A stretch of DNA of 51,220 nt from Elusimicrobiota bacterium (GTDB taxonomy: Bacteria; Elusimicrobiota; Elusimicrobia; UBA1565; UBA9628), in NCBI GenBank assembly GCA_027452025.1, contig DAIDHI010000078.1, positions 1 to 51,220 on the forward strand, written 5' to 3'. A program made the translations under genes and the position numbers. Positions 40,314-48,693 of the stretch are shown piece after piece. The notes beneath the pieces are model-generated. The model was not told the DNA's origin. It saw only the letters and a program-made list of their open reading frames with translations, and did no database searches. Positions within the stretch are counted from its first letter, which is position 1. Each line of letters begins with the position of its first letter.

Positions 40314-41933
40314 GTGACGGATTGGCACAAGGACGCCATCTTTTACGAAGTCCCCATCAAGTCGTTCTACGACTCCAACGCCGACGGCATCGGCGACCTA
40401 AACGGTCTGACGCTCAAGCTCGACTATCTCCAGCAGCTCGGCGTGGACTGCCTATGGCTGCTGCCGATGTATCCGTCGCCGCTCAAGGACGACGGCTACG
40501 ATATCTCGGATTTCTACGGCATCCATCCCGATTACGGGACCGTGGAGGACTTCGAGCGCTTCGTGGCGGCCGCGCACGCGCGCAAGATCCGCGTCGTCGC
40601 TGACCTGGTCTTGAACCATACCTCCGACCAGCACCCCTGGTTCCAATCCGCCCGGCAGCCCGAAAGCCCCAAGCGCGACTGGTACGTCTGGTCCGACGAC
40701 CCGCAGAAGTACAGGAACGCTCGCATCATCTTCACGGACACCGAGAAGTCGAACTGGACTTGGGACCCCGTGGCGAAGTCCTACTACTGGCATCGCTTCT
40801 TCTCGCATCAGCCGGATCTCAATTACGACAACCCCGAGGTGCGCTCCGAGATGCTCAAGGTCCTGCGTTTCTGGCTCGACCGGGGCATCGACGGCTTCCG
40901 CGTCGACGCCGCGCCCTACCTCTTCGAGCGCGAGGGCACGACCTGCGAGAATCTTCCCGAGACGCACGCCTACCTCAAGGAACTGCGCGCCGCCATCGAC
41001 AAGGACTACAAAGACCGCATCCTGCTGGCCGAGGCCAACCAGCTGCCGGCCGAGGTGCGGCCTTACCTCGGAGACGGCGACGAGTGCCACATGGCCTTCC
41101 ATTTCCCGCTCATGCCGCGCGTGTTCATCGCGATCCGAAAGGAGGACCGCCGCCCGATCGTCGACGTCCTGCGCGAGACCCCGCCGATCCCCGACTCCTG
41201 CCAATGGGCGCTTTTCTTGCGCAACCACGACGAGCTGACCCTCGAGATGGTGACGCTGGAGGAGCGGGAATACATGCTCGCCGAGTACGCCAACGAGCCC
41301 CGCATGCGCCTCAACGTCGGCATCCGCCGGCGACTCTCGCCTCTATTGGGCTTCGGCCGCCGGCGCATGGAGATCCTCGCCTCGCTGATCCTGTCCTTGC
41401 CCGGAAGCCCGGTCATCTATTATGGCGACGAGATCGGCATGGGCGACAACATCTATCTCGGCGACCGGCACGGCGTTCGCACGCCGATGCAGTGGAGCTC
41501 GGACCGAAACGCCGGCTTTTCCACGGCCGATCCGGAGCGGCTCTTTTCCCAGCCCGTGCTCAATCCCGTCTACAGCTATCAGGCGATCAACGTCGAGTCG
41601 CAGGTGCGCCTGCCCGGATCGCTGCTGCAATGGCTCAGGCGCCTCATCGGCCTGCGCCGCAAGCACCCGGCCTTCGGACGCGGCACCCTCGAGATCCTCG
41701 AGCCCGCCAACCAAAAGGTCCTCTGCTACCTGCGCCAATACCAGGGGCAAGTGCTGCTCGTCCTGGTAAACCTCTCGCGCTACGCGCAGCCCTTCGAGCT
41801 CGACTTGCGCCGCTTCAAGGGCTGGAGCCCCGTCGAGCTCTTCGGCAGCACCCGTTTCCCCGTCATCGGCGAGGGGCCCTACCCGATGAGCCTGGGGCCG
41901 CACGGCTTCCTTTGGTTTAGGCTGGAGCGCTGA
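40314..41933 (+). CDS. treS: Trehalose synthase / maltose alpha-D-glucosyltransferase (GH13)
   Basis: This is a 539-residue protein interconverting maltose and trehalose in the cytoplasm. DWHKDAIFYEVPIKSFYDSN is the typical TreS opening. GFRVDAAPYLF holds the nucleophile Asp (near 198), RILLAEANQLPAEV the acid/base Glu (near 240) and FLRNHDELTLEMV the third Asp (near 306). PGSPVIYYGDEIGMGDNIYL and TPMQWSSDRNAGFS are also diagnostic. The C-terminal beta domain is short, with no fused maltokinase. Start: ATG 40308 touches the -10 box, so the in-frame GTG at 40314 is the more likely initiator. It stands alone, 71 bases before the USP gene, and suggests compatible-solute or storage-sugar metabolism. 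Confidence 0.92.
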   Translation: MTDWHKDAIFYEVPIKSFYDSNADGIGDLNGLTLKLDYLQQLGVDCLWLLPMYPSPLKDDGYDISDFYGIHPDYGTVEDFERFVAAAHARKIRVVADLVLNHTSDQHPWFQSARQPESPKRDWYVWSDDPQKYRNARIIFTDTEKSNWTWDPVAKSYYWHRFFSHQPDLNYDNPEVRSEMLKVLRFWLDRGIDGFRVDAAPYLFEREGTTCENLPETHAYLKELRAAIDKDYKDRILLAEANQLPAEVRPYLGDGDECHMAFHFPLMPRVFIAIRKEDRRPIVDVLRETPPIPDSCQWALFLRNHDELTLEMVTLEEREYMLAEYANEPRMRLNVGIRRRLSPLLGFGRRRMEILASLILSLPGSPVIYYGDEIGMGDNIYLGDRHGVRTPMQWSSDRNAGFSTADPERLFSQPVLNPVYSYQAINVESQVRLPGSLLQWLRRLIGLRRKHPAFGRGTLEILEPANQKVLCYLRQYQGQVLLVLVNLSRYAQPFELDLRRFKGWSPVELFGSTRFPVIGEGPYPMSLGPHGFLWFRLER

Positions 41934-42004
41934 GCCGTCACAAGATCGTTGCGCCACGCACGCGGCGGCGTTGCATCCATGTGGTTAGATCAACCATAGG
42001 GATT

Positions 42005-43015
42005 ATGATCAAGTTCCCGCCGCGCACGATCCTGGTCGCGCTCGACTTCTCGGGCCGCTCTTTCAGGGCCTGGGACTACGCCGAGGCGCTGGCCGGCGCC
42101 TGCGCGGCCAAGCTGGAAGCCATTCATGTGCACGAATGGACGCGGGGCCCCGACGGCGTCTTTCTTTCCGCCGCCATGCGCGAGCGCCAGCGGCAGGCCG
42201 TCAGGACGGCGATGGCCCGCCTGCTGGGCCGCTCGACCGCCCTGCGGGTGACGGAAGGCGACCTCGTCTTAGAGATATTGAAAGCGGCTCGCGCCTGCCG
42301 CGCCGACATGATCCTGATGGCCACCGAGGGCCGCACGGGGCCCAGGGGACTGGCCCAGCCCTCGGTCACCGAGGCGGTGGCCCGCGCCTCCCCGATTCCC
42401 GTCTTGTCGCTGCGCCGAGGCGGCCGCGTGCCGGGCTCGATCCTGGTCCCCCTCAATCTCAAGGGCTACGCCCAGGCGGGATTTCGCGTCGCCGAGCAAG
42501 CGGCGCGGGTCTTCGGGGCCGAGCTTGCGCTTCTGCACGTCAGGGAGCCGGCGACGGTCCCCGGCGCCCTGGCGCGGCTCGAAGCGCTCGCGGACTCCGC
42601 GCGCCCGTCCGTGCCGGTCGAGCTCGAGGTGGTCGAAGGCGAGAGCGTCGCGCGGATAGTCGCCGTGTCGCGGCGGCACGACCTCGTCGTGATGGTCGTC
42701 CACCGCAAGAGCGCGCTGCACGACGCCGCGATCGGGACGACCGCGGAGCAGGTCCTTCGCCTGTCGCCCGTACCCGTTCTCTGCATCCCCGCCGCCGCCC
42801 GGCGGCTCGAAGGAGGAGACCATGACCATCCCCAAGCGCTTGGACGAGGCCGCTTCACGGCTGGAGGACGCTTACTGGCGCGTCGATCTCGCCCGCAAGA
42901 AGGCGCCTACGCTCAAATCCATGCAGGAGTGGCTCGCCGCGCTGACCGACGCCGCGCGGGCCCTGGGAGACATCGAACAGGCCAACAACGAATCCATCCA
43001 CGAAAAGCTCCATGA
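42005..43015 (+). CDS. Tandem universal stress protein (UspA) domains
   Basis: Two UspA domains: ILVALDFSGRSFRAWDYAEA to ASPIPVLSLR (residues ~8-145), then SILVPLNLKGYAQAGFRVAE to LSPVPVLCIPAA (~150-265). The ATP-type motif G-x2-G-x(9)-G-(S/T) appears only partly (ATEGRTGPRGLAQPSVTEAV). Such proteins act in the cytosol in stress survival. The frame does not stop after the second domain; it runs about 70 more residues to 43015, overlapping the next gene by 194 bases. The extension has the composition of an out-of-frame shadow, so a lost stop or a recent frameshift near 42800 is likely. The start is ATG 42005; GTG 41981 is possible. Confidence 0.82.
   Translation: MIKFPPRTILVALDFSGRSFRAWDYAEALAGACAAKLEAIHVHEWTRGPDGVFLSAAMRERQRQAVRTAMARLLGRSTALRVTEGDLVLEILKAARACRADMILMATEGRTGPRGLAQPSVTEAVARASPIPVLSLRRGGRVPGSILVPLNLKGYAQAGFRVAEQAARVFGAELALLHVREPATVPGALARLEALADSARPSVPVELEVVEGESVARIVAVSRRHDLVVMVVHRKSALHDAAIGTTAEQVLRLSPVPVLCIPAAARRLEGGDHDHPQALGRGRFTAGGRLLARRSRPQEGAYAQIHAGVARRADRRRAGPGRHRTGQQRIHPRKAP
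42811..42816 (+). promoter_or_regulatory. Strong ribosome binding site for the 42822 gene
   Basis: AGGAGG lies five bases before the ATG at 42822, inside the C-terminal overhang of the USP reading frame. It marks 42822 as a true start and the USP tail as the likely anomaly. Confidence 0.7.
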
Positions 43016-43112
43016 GTTGGCCGGCCAGGCGGGCCTGACGCGATTCGCGGGCCCCGCCTCCCGGCGTCGCGGCGCTCCTCGCCGGCCGTCACCGCGCGCC
43101 GCTGCCGAATAG
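42822..43112 (+). CDS. Small helical protein of unknown function
   Basis: This is a 96-residue protein. Its first ~70 residues are strongly helical and charged (RLDEAASRLEDAYWRVDLAR, MQEWLAALTDAARALGDIEQ, NNESIHEKLHELAGQAG), and the tail is basic and disordered (RRRGAPRRPSPRAAAE). No family is recognised. It could be a small coiled-coil regulator or stress protein, given its coupling to the USP gene. The AGGAGG site and sensible composition support it being real even though it overlaps the USP frame by 194 bases. Its last 24 bases overlap the convergent kinase-like gene that ends at 43089. Confidence 0.65.
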   Translation: MTIPKRLDEAASRLEDAYWRVDLARKKAPTLKSMQEWLAALTDAARALGDIEQANNESIHEKLHELAGQAGLTRFAGPASRRRGAPRRPSPRAAAE

Positions 43113-44417
43113 GCGGTCGAGCCAGCCGGAACGCGGCTGGGCAGCTTTCGCCCGGGCTTCGGCCCGGGAGCGCTCGATGCGCCGGTGCCACTCGTTGGCG
43201 TAGTCCAGGTAAGGCGCGAGCCGGTCCCAGTAGGTCTCCAGGTTCCTATCGACGGCGCTCAGATAAGCGTCCCGCGAAGGCTTAGACCACCCGGCCTCCG
43301 CCAGGGCCTGATCCATGCGCTCGCGGCCGCCCGACTCATAGTCCCGGCGCCAAGCCTCGAAGCGCGCCCGGTAGACCGCAGGGTCGTTGTCGGCCAGCCG
43401 GTCGACGAGCGGAAATTCCTTAAGAAGAACCTCGTCGTCCACTTGCCGAAGGGCGGCCTTCGCCAGCGGCGAGCGCGAGAGCTTCTCGAAGTCCACCAGA
43501 CCGAACCCTCCCCCCTCCAAGGGCAGCACGTCGCCGCCGTGCATGTCTCCGAGCCCGAGGACGAGCTGGATGAGCGAGGCGTCGGCGCGCTGCTCGGGCG
43601 CCAAGTTCCGGCGGCCGCTCTCGCCGTCGCCCGCGGAAGGAAGGCCTTCGGACAGGACGTAGACGGCAAGCCCGTCGCGAAACACGCTGACGCGCGCCGG
43701 CACGGAGAAGGAGCGCGAAAGCTGGGGATCGCGCCGCAAAACCGAGGCCAGCCCCGCCTCGTTGAGCGCCCGGGTCTGCGGCGGCGTGGCGTCGATCTCC
43801 GGATCAGGCGACTTGCCCAGACGCTTGAGATACCAGACCCGGCCGTCCACGAGGATCCTCGAGGTCTCTCCGGAGTAGCCGTGGCCCGCGGCCGACAGCC
43901 AGCGGGCCGAAACCAGGCCGGGGATCCCGAGGGCGGCCTGCCCGGCGCGCCGAAGCTGGAGCAGCGTTTGGCCGGCGGCGTTGGAGGGCAGGCCGGCCGC
44001 GGAGACGGAGCCGTCTTGGGGAGCGGCCGCCAGGTCGAAGAGAGCCGAGGAGGCTTGCCGCGCGCCCTCGGCGTCGCCGCGGCCGGCGAGGACGTCCGCC
44101 TGCCGCGCGCCTTCGCGCGCGAGAGAGAGCTCATTTTGGAAGGCGGCCGGGCCCACGCGCGGCGCCTGGGGCAGGAGGGCGGCGGAGGGGACGACGGCGG
44201 CCGGCAGGAAGGGCGACAGGCCGGGCGCGGCCGCGGCCAGCGCAGCCGGGACGGCGGCCGCCGGCGCCAGCGGGGCATGGGCTTGGGCCTGGGTTTGGGC
44301 CTGTTTCGGCGCGACCGGCAGGTCGAGCTGCGGGACGTCGGCCGGCTCGGCCCAGAGCGGCGCGCCCAGGACCAGCAGGGCGGCCGCGAGCCAACGCGCG
44401 CGAAGAGGGGTGCTCAC
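43089..44417 (-). CDS. Exported protein with a protein/lipid-kinase-like domain
   Basis: This is a 442-residue protein. The signal peptide ARWLAAALLVLGAPLWAEPA is followed by an Ala/Pro/Gln-rich linker (to about residue 90). Residues ~170-340 resemble an atypical kinase fold: VWYLKRLGKSPDP (candidate ATP-binding Lys), VYVLSEGLPSAG (hinge), LGLGDMHGGDVLPLEGGGFG (catalytic loop, D-M-H-G-G-D) and VDFEKLSRSP (D-F-E in the D-F-G place). This order matches HipA/PI-kinase/Fam20-like families. The C-terminal ~100 residues are helical with many Arg. An exported ATP-dependent kinase would be unusual in a periplasm lacking ATP, so it may be secreted from the cell or use another donor. The GTG start is set by a near-consensus promoter. 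Confidence 0.7.
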   Translation of the reverse strand: MSTPLRARWLAAALLVLGAPLWAEPADVPQLDLPVAPKQAQTQAQAHAPLAPAAAVPAALAAAAPGLSPFLPAAVVPSAALLPQAPRVGPAAFQNELSLAREGARQADVLAGRGDAEGARQASSALFDLAAAPQDGSVSAAGLPSNAAGQTLLQLRRAGQAALGIPGLVSARWLSAAGHGYSGETSRILVDGRVWYLKRLGKSPDPEIDATPPQTRALNEAGLASVLRRDPQLSRSFSVPARVSVFRDGLAVYVLSEGLPSAGDGESGRRNLAPEQRADASLIQLVLGLGDMHGGDVLPLEGGGFGLVDFEKLSRSPLAKAALRQVDDEVLLKEFPLVDRLADNDPAVYRARFEAWRRDYESGGRERMDQALAEAGWSKPSRDAYLSAVDRNLETYWDRLAPYLDYANEWHRRIERSRAEARAKAAQPRSGWLDRLFGSGAR

Positions 44418-44423
44418 GGAATT

Positions 44424-44451
44424 AGTTTAAGCCGGGACGGCCCATTGTCAA
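44424..44451 (-). promoter_or_regulatory. Near-consensus promoter of the kinase-like gene (leaderless type)
   Basis: TTGACA (44451-44446), a 16-base spacer and TAAACT (44429-44424) on the minus strand are followed by six bases and the GTG at 44417. The geometry is identical to the promoter at 3022-3049. Confidence 0.75.
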
Positions 44452-44461
44452 GGGACCGGCC

Positions 44462-45991
44462 TCAGTGAAGGATCTCCCGAGCCGGACCGGGGCCGGGTTT
44501 TGGCAGCTGGATGATGAACCGCGCGCCTTGATCGGGCCGGCCCTCGGCGTAGATGCGGCCGCCGTGGCGCCAGACGATGCGGGCGCAGATAGCCAGCCCC
44601 AGGCCCAGGCCCTCGTAGCGCCCGGAACCGTGGAGGCGGTGGAAGGGCTGGAAGAGCTGCTGGGCGTACTGCTGCTCGAAGCCGATGCCATTGTCCTCGA
44701 CGGCGAGCTCGAAGCAATCCCCGGCGTCGAGGGAGGAGACGGCGATGCGCGCCGGCTCCTCGTTCCGGCGGTACTTGAGCGAGTTGAGGATCAGGTTTCG
44801 GAAGAGCTGGCCAAGCTGTATCGGATCGCCCAGCACCCTCGGCATCGGCCCGATCTCCAGGCGGCCGCCCGCTTCCTCGACCGCCGGACGCAGCTCCAGG
44901 GCCACGTCGCTTAGGACGGCGTCGAGCTCGACGGGCTCCAGAGGCCTGGTGGCCGTCGTGACCTGCGTCAGCTCCCGCAGGCTTGCGAGCAGCGTGTCGA
45001 GCGCGTGGGCGGCGCTGCGCATCATCTCGACGAAACCCAGCGCCTCCTGGTCGAGCCGGCCCTGGGAGCGCCGCTTGAGCAAGTCCCCGTAGCTGATGAT
45101 GCGCCGCAGCGGGGCCCGCAGCTCGTGGGAGGCCGCCGAGGCGAAGAGGCGCAGCTCGGAGTTGCTGCGCTCGAGCTCGCCGGTGCGCTCCTTGACCCGC
45201 TGCTCGAGGCTCTCGCGCGTCCGGCGCAGCTCGGTGTCCAGCCGCTTGCGCTCCACGGCGTATCGGACGATGCGCGACAGCAGCAGCACTTGCAGTTGCT
45301 TTTTGACCAGATAGTCTTGGGCGCCCTTGCGGATGGCCTCGAGGGCGAGCGCGTCGTCGTTGGTGATGGTCAGGATGATGACGGGCGTCTCGGGCGACGC
45401 TCGGCTGACGCGCTCGAAGGTCTCGACGCCTTGGCTGTCCGGCAGGCTCAAGTCCAGCAAGACGGCGTCCACGCCGCCGGCGGCCAGCCGCTGCAGCGCG
45501 CCATCCAGCCGGCCCGCCGTCTCGACCTTGAAGAAAGCGTCGCTGGCCCGACCGAGCTCGTCGGCGACGACCTGCCGCTGCAGCCGGCTGTCCTCGACGA
45601 CCAGGACGTTGAGCATCGTGCGTTTGGCCGCGTCCGCGCGCTGGGGGGCCGCGGCGCGCGCCAAGTCCCCGGCGAGCTCCGGAAGACCGCGCACCGGCTT
45701 GTCGGACAAGAGGTCCTCGCAGGCTCCGACGGCGCTCGACAAAAGCTCGGCCTCGGCGTGGCCGAGGCCGCCCTTTTCCTTGGCCGCGCGCAAGGTCTCG
45801 ACCATGGGCACGACGATGGTCTCGATGTCGGACAAGCCGGCCATCTCGACGTCGCCCTTGAGCGTGTGCGCCCAGCGGAAAAGCTCGGGCAGGGCCAAGG
45901 GATTCGTCTCGATGCCGGCCAGCCCCTCGCGCAGGCTCCTGAGCAGGCCGCGCGTCTCGGCGACGAAGACGCTCCTCAGGTCGTCCTTCAT
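44462..45991 (-). CDS. Hpt-receiver-histidine kinase hybrid without sensor domain
   Basis: This is a 509-residue protein. Residues 1-110 form an Hpt domain with RWAHTLKGDVEMAG (phospho-His). Residues ~125-245 are a receiver domain (LNVLVVEDSRLQRQ, DAVLLDLSLPDSQG, YLVKKQ), followed by a coiled coil (ERKRLDTELRRTRESLEQRV). The DHp helix is LFASAASHELRAPLRRIISY. The ATPase domain has LFRNLILNSLKYR, VEDNGIGFEQQYAQ and YEGLGLGLAICARIVWRHGG, of the phytochrome/bacteriophytochrome-like kinase group. No transmembrane helix or input domain is present, so it is cytosolic and must receive phosphate or a signal from a partner. The ATG at 45991 has a GGAGA site 10 bases ahead; TGGTATCCC upstream may be an extended -10. 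Confidence 0.9.
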   Translation of the reverse strand: MKDDLRSVFVAETRGLLRSLREGLAGIETNPLALPELFRWAHTLKGDVEMAGLSDIETIVVPMVETLRAAKEKGGLGHAEAELLSSAVGACEDLLSDKPVRGLPELAGDLARAAAPQRADAAKRTMLNVLVVEDSRLQRQVVADELGRASDAFFKVETAGRLDGALQRLAAGGVDAVLLDLSLPDSQGVETFERVSRASPETPVIILTITNDDALALEAIRKGAQDYLVKKQLQVLLLSRIVRYAVERKRLDTELRRTRESLEQRVKERTGELERSNSELRLFASAASHELRAPLRRIISYGDLLKRRSQGRLDQEALGFVEMMRSAAHALDTLLASLRELTQVTTATRPLEPVELDAVLSDVALELRPAVEEAGGRLEIGPMPRVLGDPIQLGQLFRNLILNSLKYRRNEEPARIAVSSLDAGDCFELAVEDNGIGFEQQYAQQLFQPFHRLHGSGRYEGLGLGLAICARIVWRHGGRIYAEGRPDQGARFIIQLPKPGPGPAREILH

Positions 45992-46141
45992 CGCTCGATC
46001 ATCTCCGATTTCTTTAGGGATACCAGTAAGCCCGGACGCCCAACTCACCCTCCGTGCCGATCCGCTGTGGCGGAAACGATAGTAGCATCGCCGCCGCAGG
46101 GCTGCCTGTAACGCCCGCGAAAACGTTCTGTGGCGATCGCG

Positions 46142-46537
46142 CTAGGCCGCGCCGGCCTCGTCGACGATGGCGACGAGCGTCTTTTCCACGTCGCGGGCGA
46201 CGGGCTCCAACGCCGAGTCCCCGAACAGGGCAAACAGCTTCGTCGGCCGGATTGTCGCGATCACCGTCTTGCCTTTCTCCTCATAGACGGAGATGCGGCA
46301 GGGCAACGCGCTGGAGACGCTCATGTCGCCCTCAAGCACGGCCTTGGCCTGCTTCGGATTGCAGACCTCGAATACGACGCAGTCGTGCTCGAACGGGACG
46401 CCTTTCTCCTTCATTTTCTGGCGCAGGTCGATCGTACCGAGGGTTCCGAACTGATGCCTCGACACGATGCCGGGCAGCAGGTCGGCGACCTGCCTGACGG
46501 AGCGGAGCGACACGCGGGAGTGCAGCTCAGCGGACAT
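46142..46537 (-). CDS. DUF302 family protein
   Basis: This is a 131-residue protein; of two adjacent ATGs I choose 46537 for its distance to GGAGG. ELHSRVSLRSVRQVADLLPG and TIDLRQKMKEKGVPFEHDCV are the first two elements. VFEVCNPKQAKAVLEGDMSV and LPCRISVYEEKGKTVIATIR follow (C-N-P and L-P-C-R), with RPTKLFALFG later. This pattern is that of DUF302 proteins, which have no settled function and are found with sulfur, metal or redox genes. It is cotranscribed with the HEAT protein upstream, 16 bases away. It has no export signal and is probably cytosolic. Confidence 0.83.
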   Translation of the reverse strand: MSAELHSRVSLRSVRQVADLLPGIVSRHQFGTLGTIDLRQKMKEKGVPFEHDCVVFEVCNPKQAKAVLEGDMSVSSALPCRISVYEEKGKTVIATIRPTKLFALFGDSALEPVARDVEKTLVAIVDEAGAA

Positions 46538-46553
46538 CATGGCCTCCTTTCCC

Positions 46554-47057
46554 TCAGAGTTTGCGCTTCTTGAGCGCCCTGAGCGCCTCGGCGGCGTATG
46601 GACCGACCAGCGAATGCCCGTAATGCTCGTAGAGCGCCTTGATGAGCCGGCGGGGCGCAGGTCCAAGCAGTCCGCGCCTGGCGAGCTCGCTTAGGACATG
46701 GTGGGCGCCCTGACGCAGCGACTCGGACTCAGGCTCCTTGGCGAGCGCCTCCAATAGCGGGATCAGGCTCCTGCGCCCCAAGGCGACGAGCCCGTCCGCG
46801 GCCAGCCATTGGACGCTGAAGTTCCGGTCTTCGAGAGCCTCGATGAGCGGGGCGATGGCCGCGGGATCGTCGAGATTGCGGAGGAGTTTCGCGGCCTCCC
46901 ACCGTACGCCTTCGTCGGGGTCTTGAAGGCATTTGAGGAGGCAGGGCAGGGCATCGCGCCCCATCGTCGCGAGCCTTTCCCGAGCGCGGCGGCGGGTCGC
47001 CGCGCCCCTGGCGCGGCCCAGGTCCTTGATCAGTTTTTCAATATCCTCGCCCTTCAT
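46554..47057 (-). CDS. HEAT-repeat protein
   Basis: This is a 167-residue protein made of 30-residue helical repeats: RLATMGRDALPCLLKCLQDP, EAAKLLRNLDDPAAIAPLIE and AADGLVALGRRSLIPLLEAL show the D-(P/E)...R..AA..L..(L/I) signature of HEAT or PBS-lyase-like repeats. There is no signal peptide. Such scaffolds bind protein partners, here possibly the DUF302 protein encoded next. The ATG at 47057 follows a GGAGG site with 7-base spacing, and TAGAAT upstream (about 47095-47100) may be the -10. A 177-base divergent gap separates it from the PAP2 gene. Confidence 0.85.
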   Translation of the reverse strand: MKGEDIEKLIKDLGRARGAATRRRARERLATMGRDALPCLLKCLQDPDEGVRWEAAKLLRNLDDPAAIAPLIEALEDRNFSVQWLAADGLVALGRRSLIPLLEALAKEPESESLRQGAHHVLSELARRGLLGPAPRRLIKALYEHYGHSLVGPYAAEALRALKKRKL

Positions 47058-47179
47058 ATCGAGCCTCCGAGGCCGCGACGAGCCATATCGCCGATTCTAA
47101 CTTCCGCGGCCGCCGGCGCCCATCGCGCTCAGGCAAAGATCGCTTGACGAAACGCTGTCGGTCGCCTTTCTATATATGT

Positions 47180-47200
47180 ATTAGCGAATATATTAGCGAA
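47180..47200. repeat. Paired 9-base direct repeat ATTAGCGAA (possible operator)
   Basis: ATTAGCGAA occurs at 47180-47188 and again at 47192-47200, 12 bases apart, in an AT-rich patch between the divergent HEAT and PAP2 genes. It could be a regulator binding site. Evidence is only the repetition and position. Confidence 0.35.
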
Positions 47201-47218
47201 GCCAGGCGAGCGGATTTT

Positions 47219-47227
47219 TGGTAAGCT
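47219..47227 (+). promoter_or_regulatory. Extended -10 box of the PAP2 gene (leaderless type)
   Basis: TGGTAAGCT (TGn plus TAAGCT) is followed by seven bases and the GTG at 47235. There is no Shine-Dalgarno site. Confidence 0.5.
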
Positions 47228-47234
47228 CGGCGCG

Positions 47235-47855
47235 GTGAACCCCCAACGATCGATCCTGCTTCTGGCGATTCTGGCGTCGTGCGCCTCCTCGGCGCGGGCC
47301 GCAGGCCTGTCGTTCGTCGACCATCGGCTCAACGAGGACACCGGCGGCGTCTGGGCCATCGGCAAGACGCCCGATTTCCCGGCCGCGCTCACCGTCGTGA
47401 CCGCCGGGGGCGCGTTTTGGGAGGGCGGCGAAAGCCGCCTCGGCCGGACGCTCTGGCAAGCTCTCGACGCCGACGCCATCTCCGGCCTCGCCGTGACGGC
47501 CATGAAGTACACCTTCCAGCGCGAGCGGCCCAGCCAGACCTCCGATCCCAACGAATGGTTCAAAGGACCGCATTCGCAGAGCTTCCCGAGCGGAGACGTC
47601 GCGACGACCGCCTCCCTGGTGACGCCGCTGATCTGGGAGTATCACGACGACAAGCCGTGGATCTACTCGCTGGCCGCCCTTCCTCTCTTCGACATGGAAG
47701 CCCGCATGAAGGCGCGCGGGCATTGGCAGACGGACGTCCTGGCCGGCGCGGGCGTGGGCTTTCTGAGCGGCTACTTCGCCCGCAAGTTCAAGAACCCTCT
47801 GATCTTGAGCGTGATGCCTCACGGCGTCTCGGTCGGCCTGCGTCGTGAGTTCTAG
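47235..47855 (+). CDS. Exported PAP2-family phosphatase-like protein
   Basis: This is a 206-residue protein with a signal peptide (SILLLAILASCASSARA). PAP2 motifs: KYTFQRERP (K-x6-R-P), SQSFPSGD (P-S-G with Asp in place of the usual His) and ARMKARGHWQTDVLAG (R-x5-H-x3-D). The first and third motifs are intact, while P-S-G-D changes the residue that normally protonates the leaving group. Some lipid phosphatases tolerate this. Likely substrates are undecaprenyl diphosphate or other membrane phospholipid phosphates, acting at the periplasmic side. The outer-membrane-barrel gene overlaps its end by 11 bases, indicating an envelope operon. Confidence 0.82.
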   Translation: MNPQRSILLLAILASCASSARAAGLSFVDHRLNEDTGGVWAIGKTPDFPAALTVVTAGGAFWEGGESRLGRTLWQALDADAISGLAVTAMKYTFQRERPSQTSDPNEWFKGPHSQSFPSGDVATTASLVTPLIWEYHDDKPWIYSLAALPLFDMEARMKARGHWQTDVLAGAGVGFLSGYFARKFKNPLILSVMPHGVSVGLRREF

Positions 47856-48693
47856 GGCCGCGGGCTTGCTGGCAGGGCTCGGCGTCCTCCTGGGCCCGAC
47901 CCTGGCGTCCGATCCCGCGCGAGCCGACGAGCCGCCGGCGAAATGGGAGCAGCTGTTCTATCCCTTCCCGATCGTCGGCGCGCCGCCGCAGCTCGAGCAG
48001 CAGGTCCAGGCCTTCGCCGATTACGCGACGGGCAGCCAAGGCCGGAGCTTCACGCCTTCCGCGGAACTCGCCTACATCGCCACGGCTCGCCTCGGAGTCG
48101 TCGCCGACGTGCCGTATCAATGGAACTGCGGCGGCCGGCCAGGCGGCGTCGGCGACACGACGCTTCTGCTCCAGTATCTCGCCGCCGGCTCGCTGGAGCG
48201 CGACGACATGCTCTCGGTCGGGCTGCAAGGCCAGTTCCCGACGGGGCGCCCCGGGGTCACGGCCGCGGATTACTCCGTCGGTCCGTTCGCCTATGCGGCC
48301 AAACGCTGGTTCCACCGCCTGATCCTCGAGGGCAACGTCACGATGCTCGAGCCCGTGGTCCACGGCGACAGCCCCAAGCAGGTCCTGCTCGACGGCCTCG
48401 TCTCCTACTTAACGACGCGGATGGACTCCTCGTTCCCCGTCTACGTCCAGGGCGAGATCGACAGCACGCGCTACTTCTCCGGGGTCCGCAACCTGCCCGG
48501 GATGGCGACGTCGGCGCCTCTTCAAACGGTCTCCGTCGCCCCGGAGCTCTTCCTGGGCCCCTTCAAAACGCCGGTAAACGACGGCACGAGGGTCGCTCTC
48601 GGGGTGTTCTTCAACTTGGCGGGCGACCCGGCAGAGCACCGGGTCTACAGCCTCACCTTCTCCTTCGACATCCCAAATCGCTTTGGATACTGA
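47845..48693 (+). CDS. Predicted outer-membrane beta-barrel protein
   Basis: This is a 282-residue protein. GTG 47845 gives a leader (RAAGLLAGLGVLLGPTLA) and mature start near DPARADEPP. The body alternates short amphipathic strands with turns (QAFADYATGSQGRSFTPSAE, LLLQYLAAGSLERDDMLSVG, AAKRWFHRLILEGNVTMLEP) and ends SLTFSFDIPNRFGY, with the aromatic last residue typical of barrels inserted by BAM. It is similar in style to MetA/phenol-type transporter barrels. A single unpaired Cys (NCGG) is present. It overlaps the PAP2 gene and is likely to be part of an envelope function. Confidence 0.68.
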   Translation: MSSRAAGLLAGLGVLLGPTLASDPARADEPPAKWEQLFYPFPIVGAPPQLEQQVQAFADYATGSQGRSFTPSAELAYIATARLGVVADVPYQWNCGGRPGGVGDTTLLLQYLAAGSLERDDMLSVGLQGQFPTGRPGVTAADYSVGPFAYAAKRWFHRLILEGNVTMLEPVVHGDSPKQVLLDGLVSYLTTRMDSSFPVYVQGEIDSTRYFSGVRNLPGMATSAPLQTVSVAPELFLGPFKTPVNDGTRVALGVFFNLAGDPAEHRVYSLTFSFDIPNRFGY

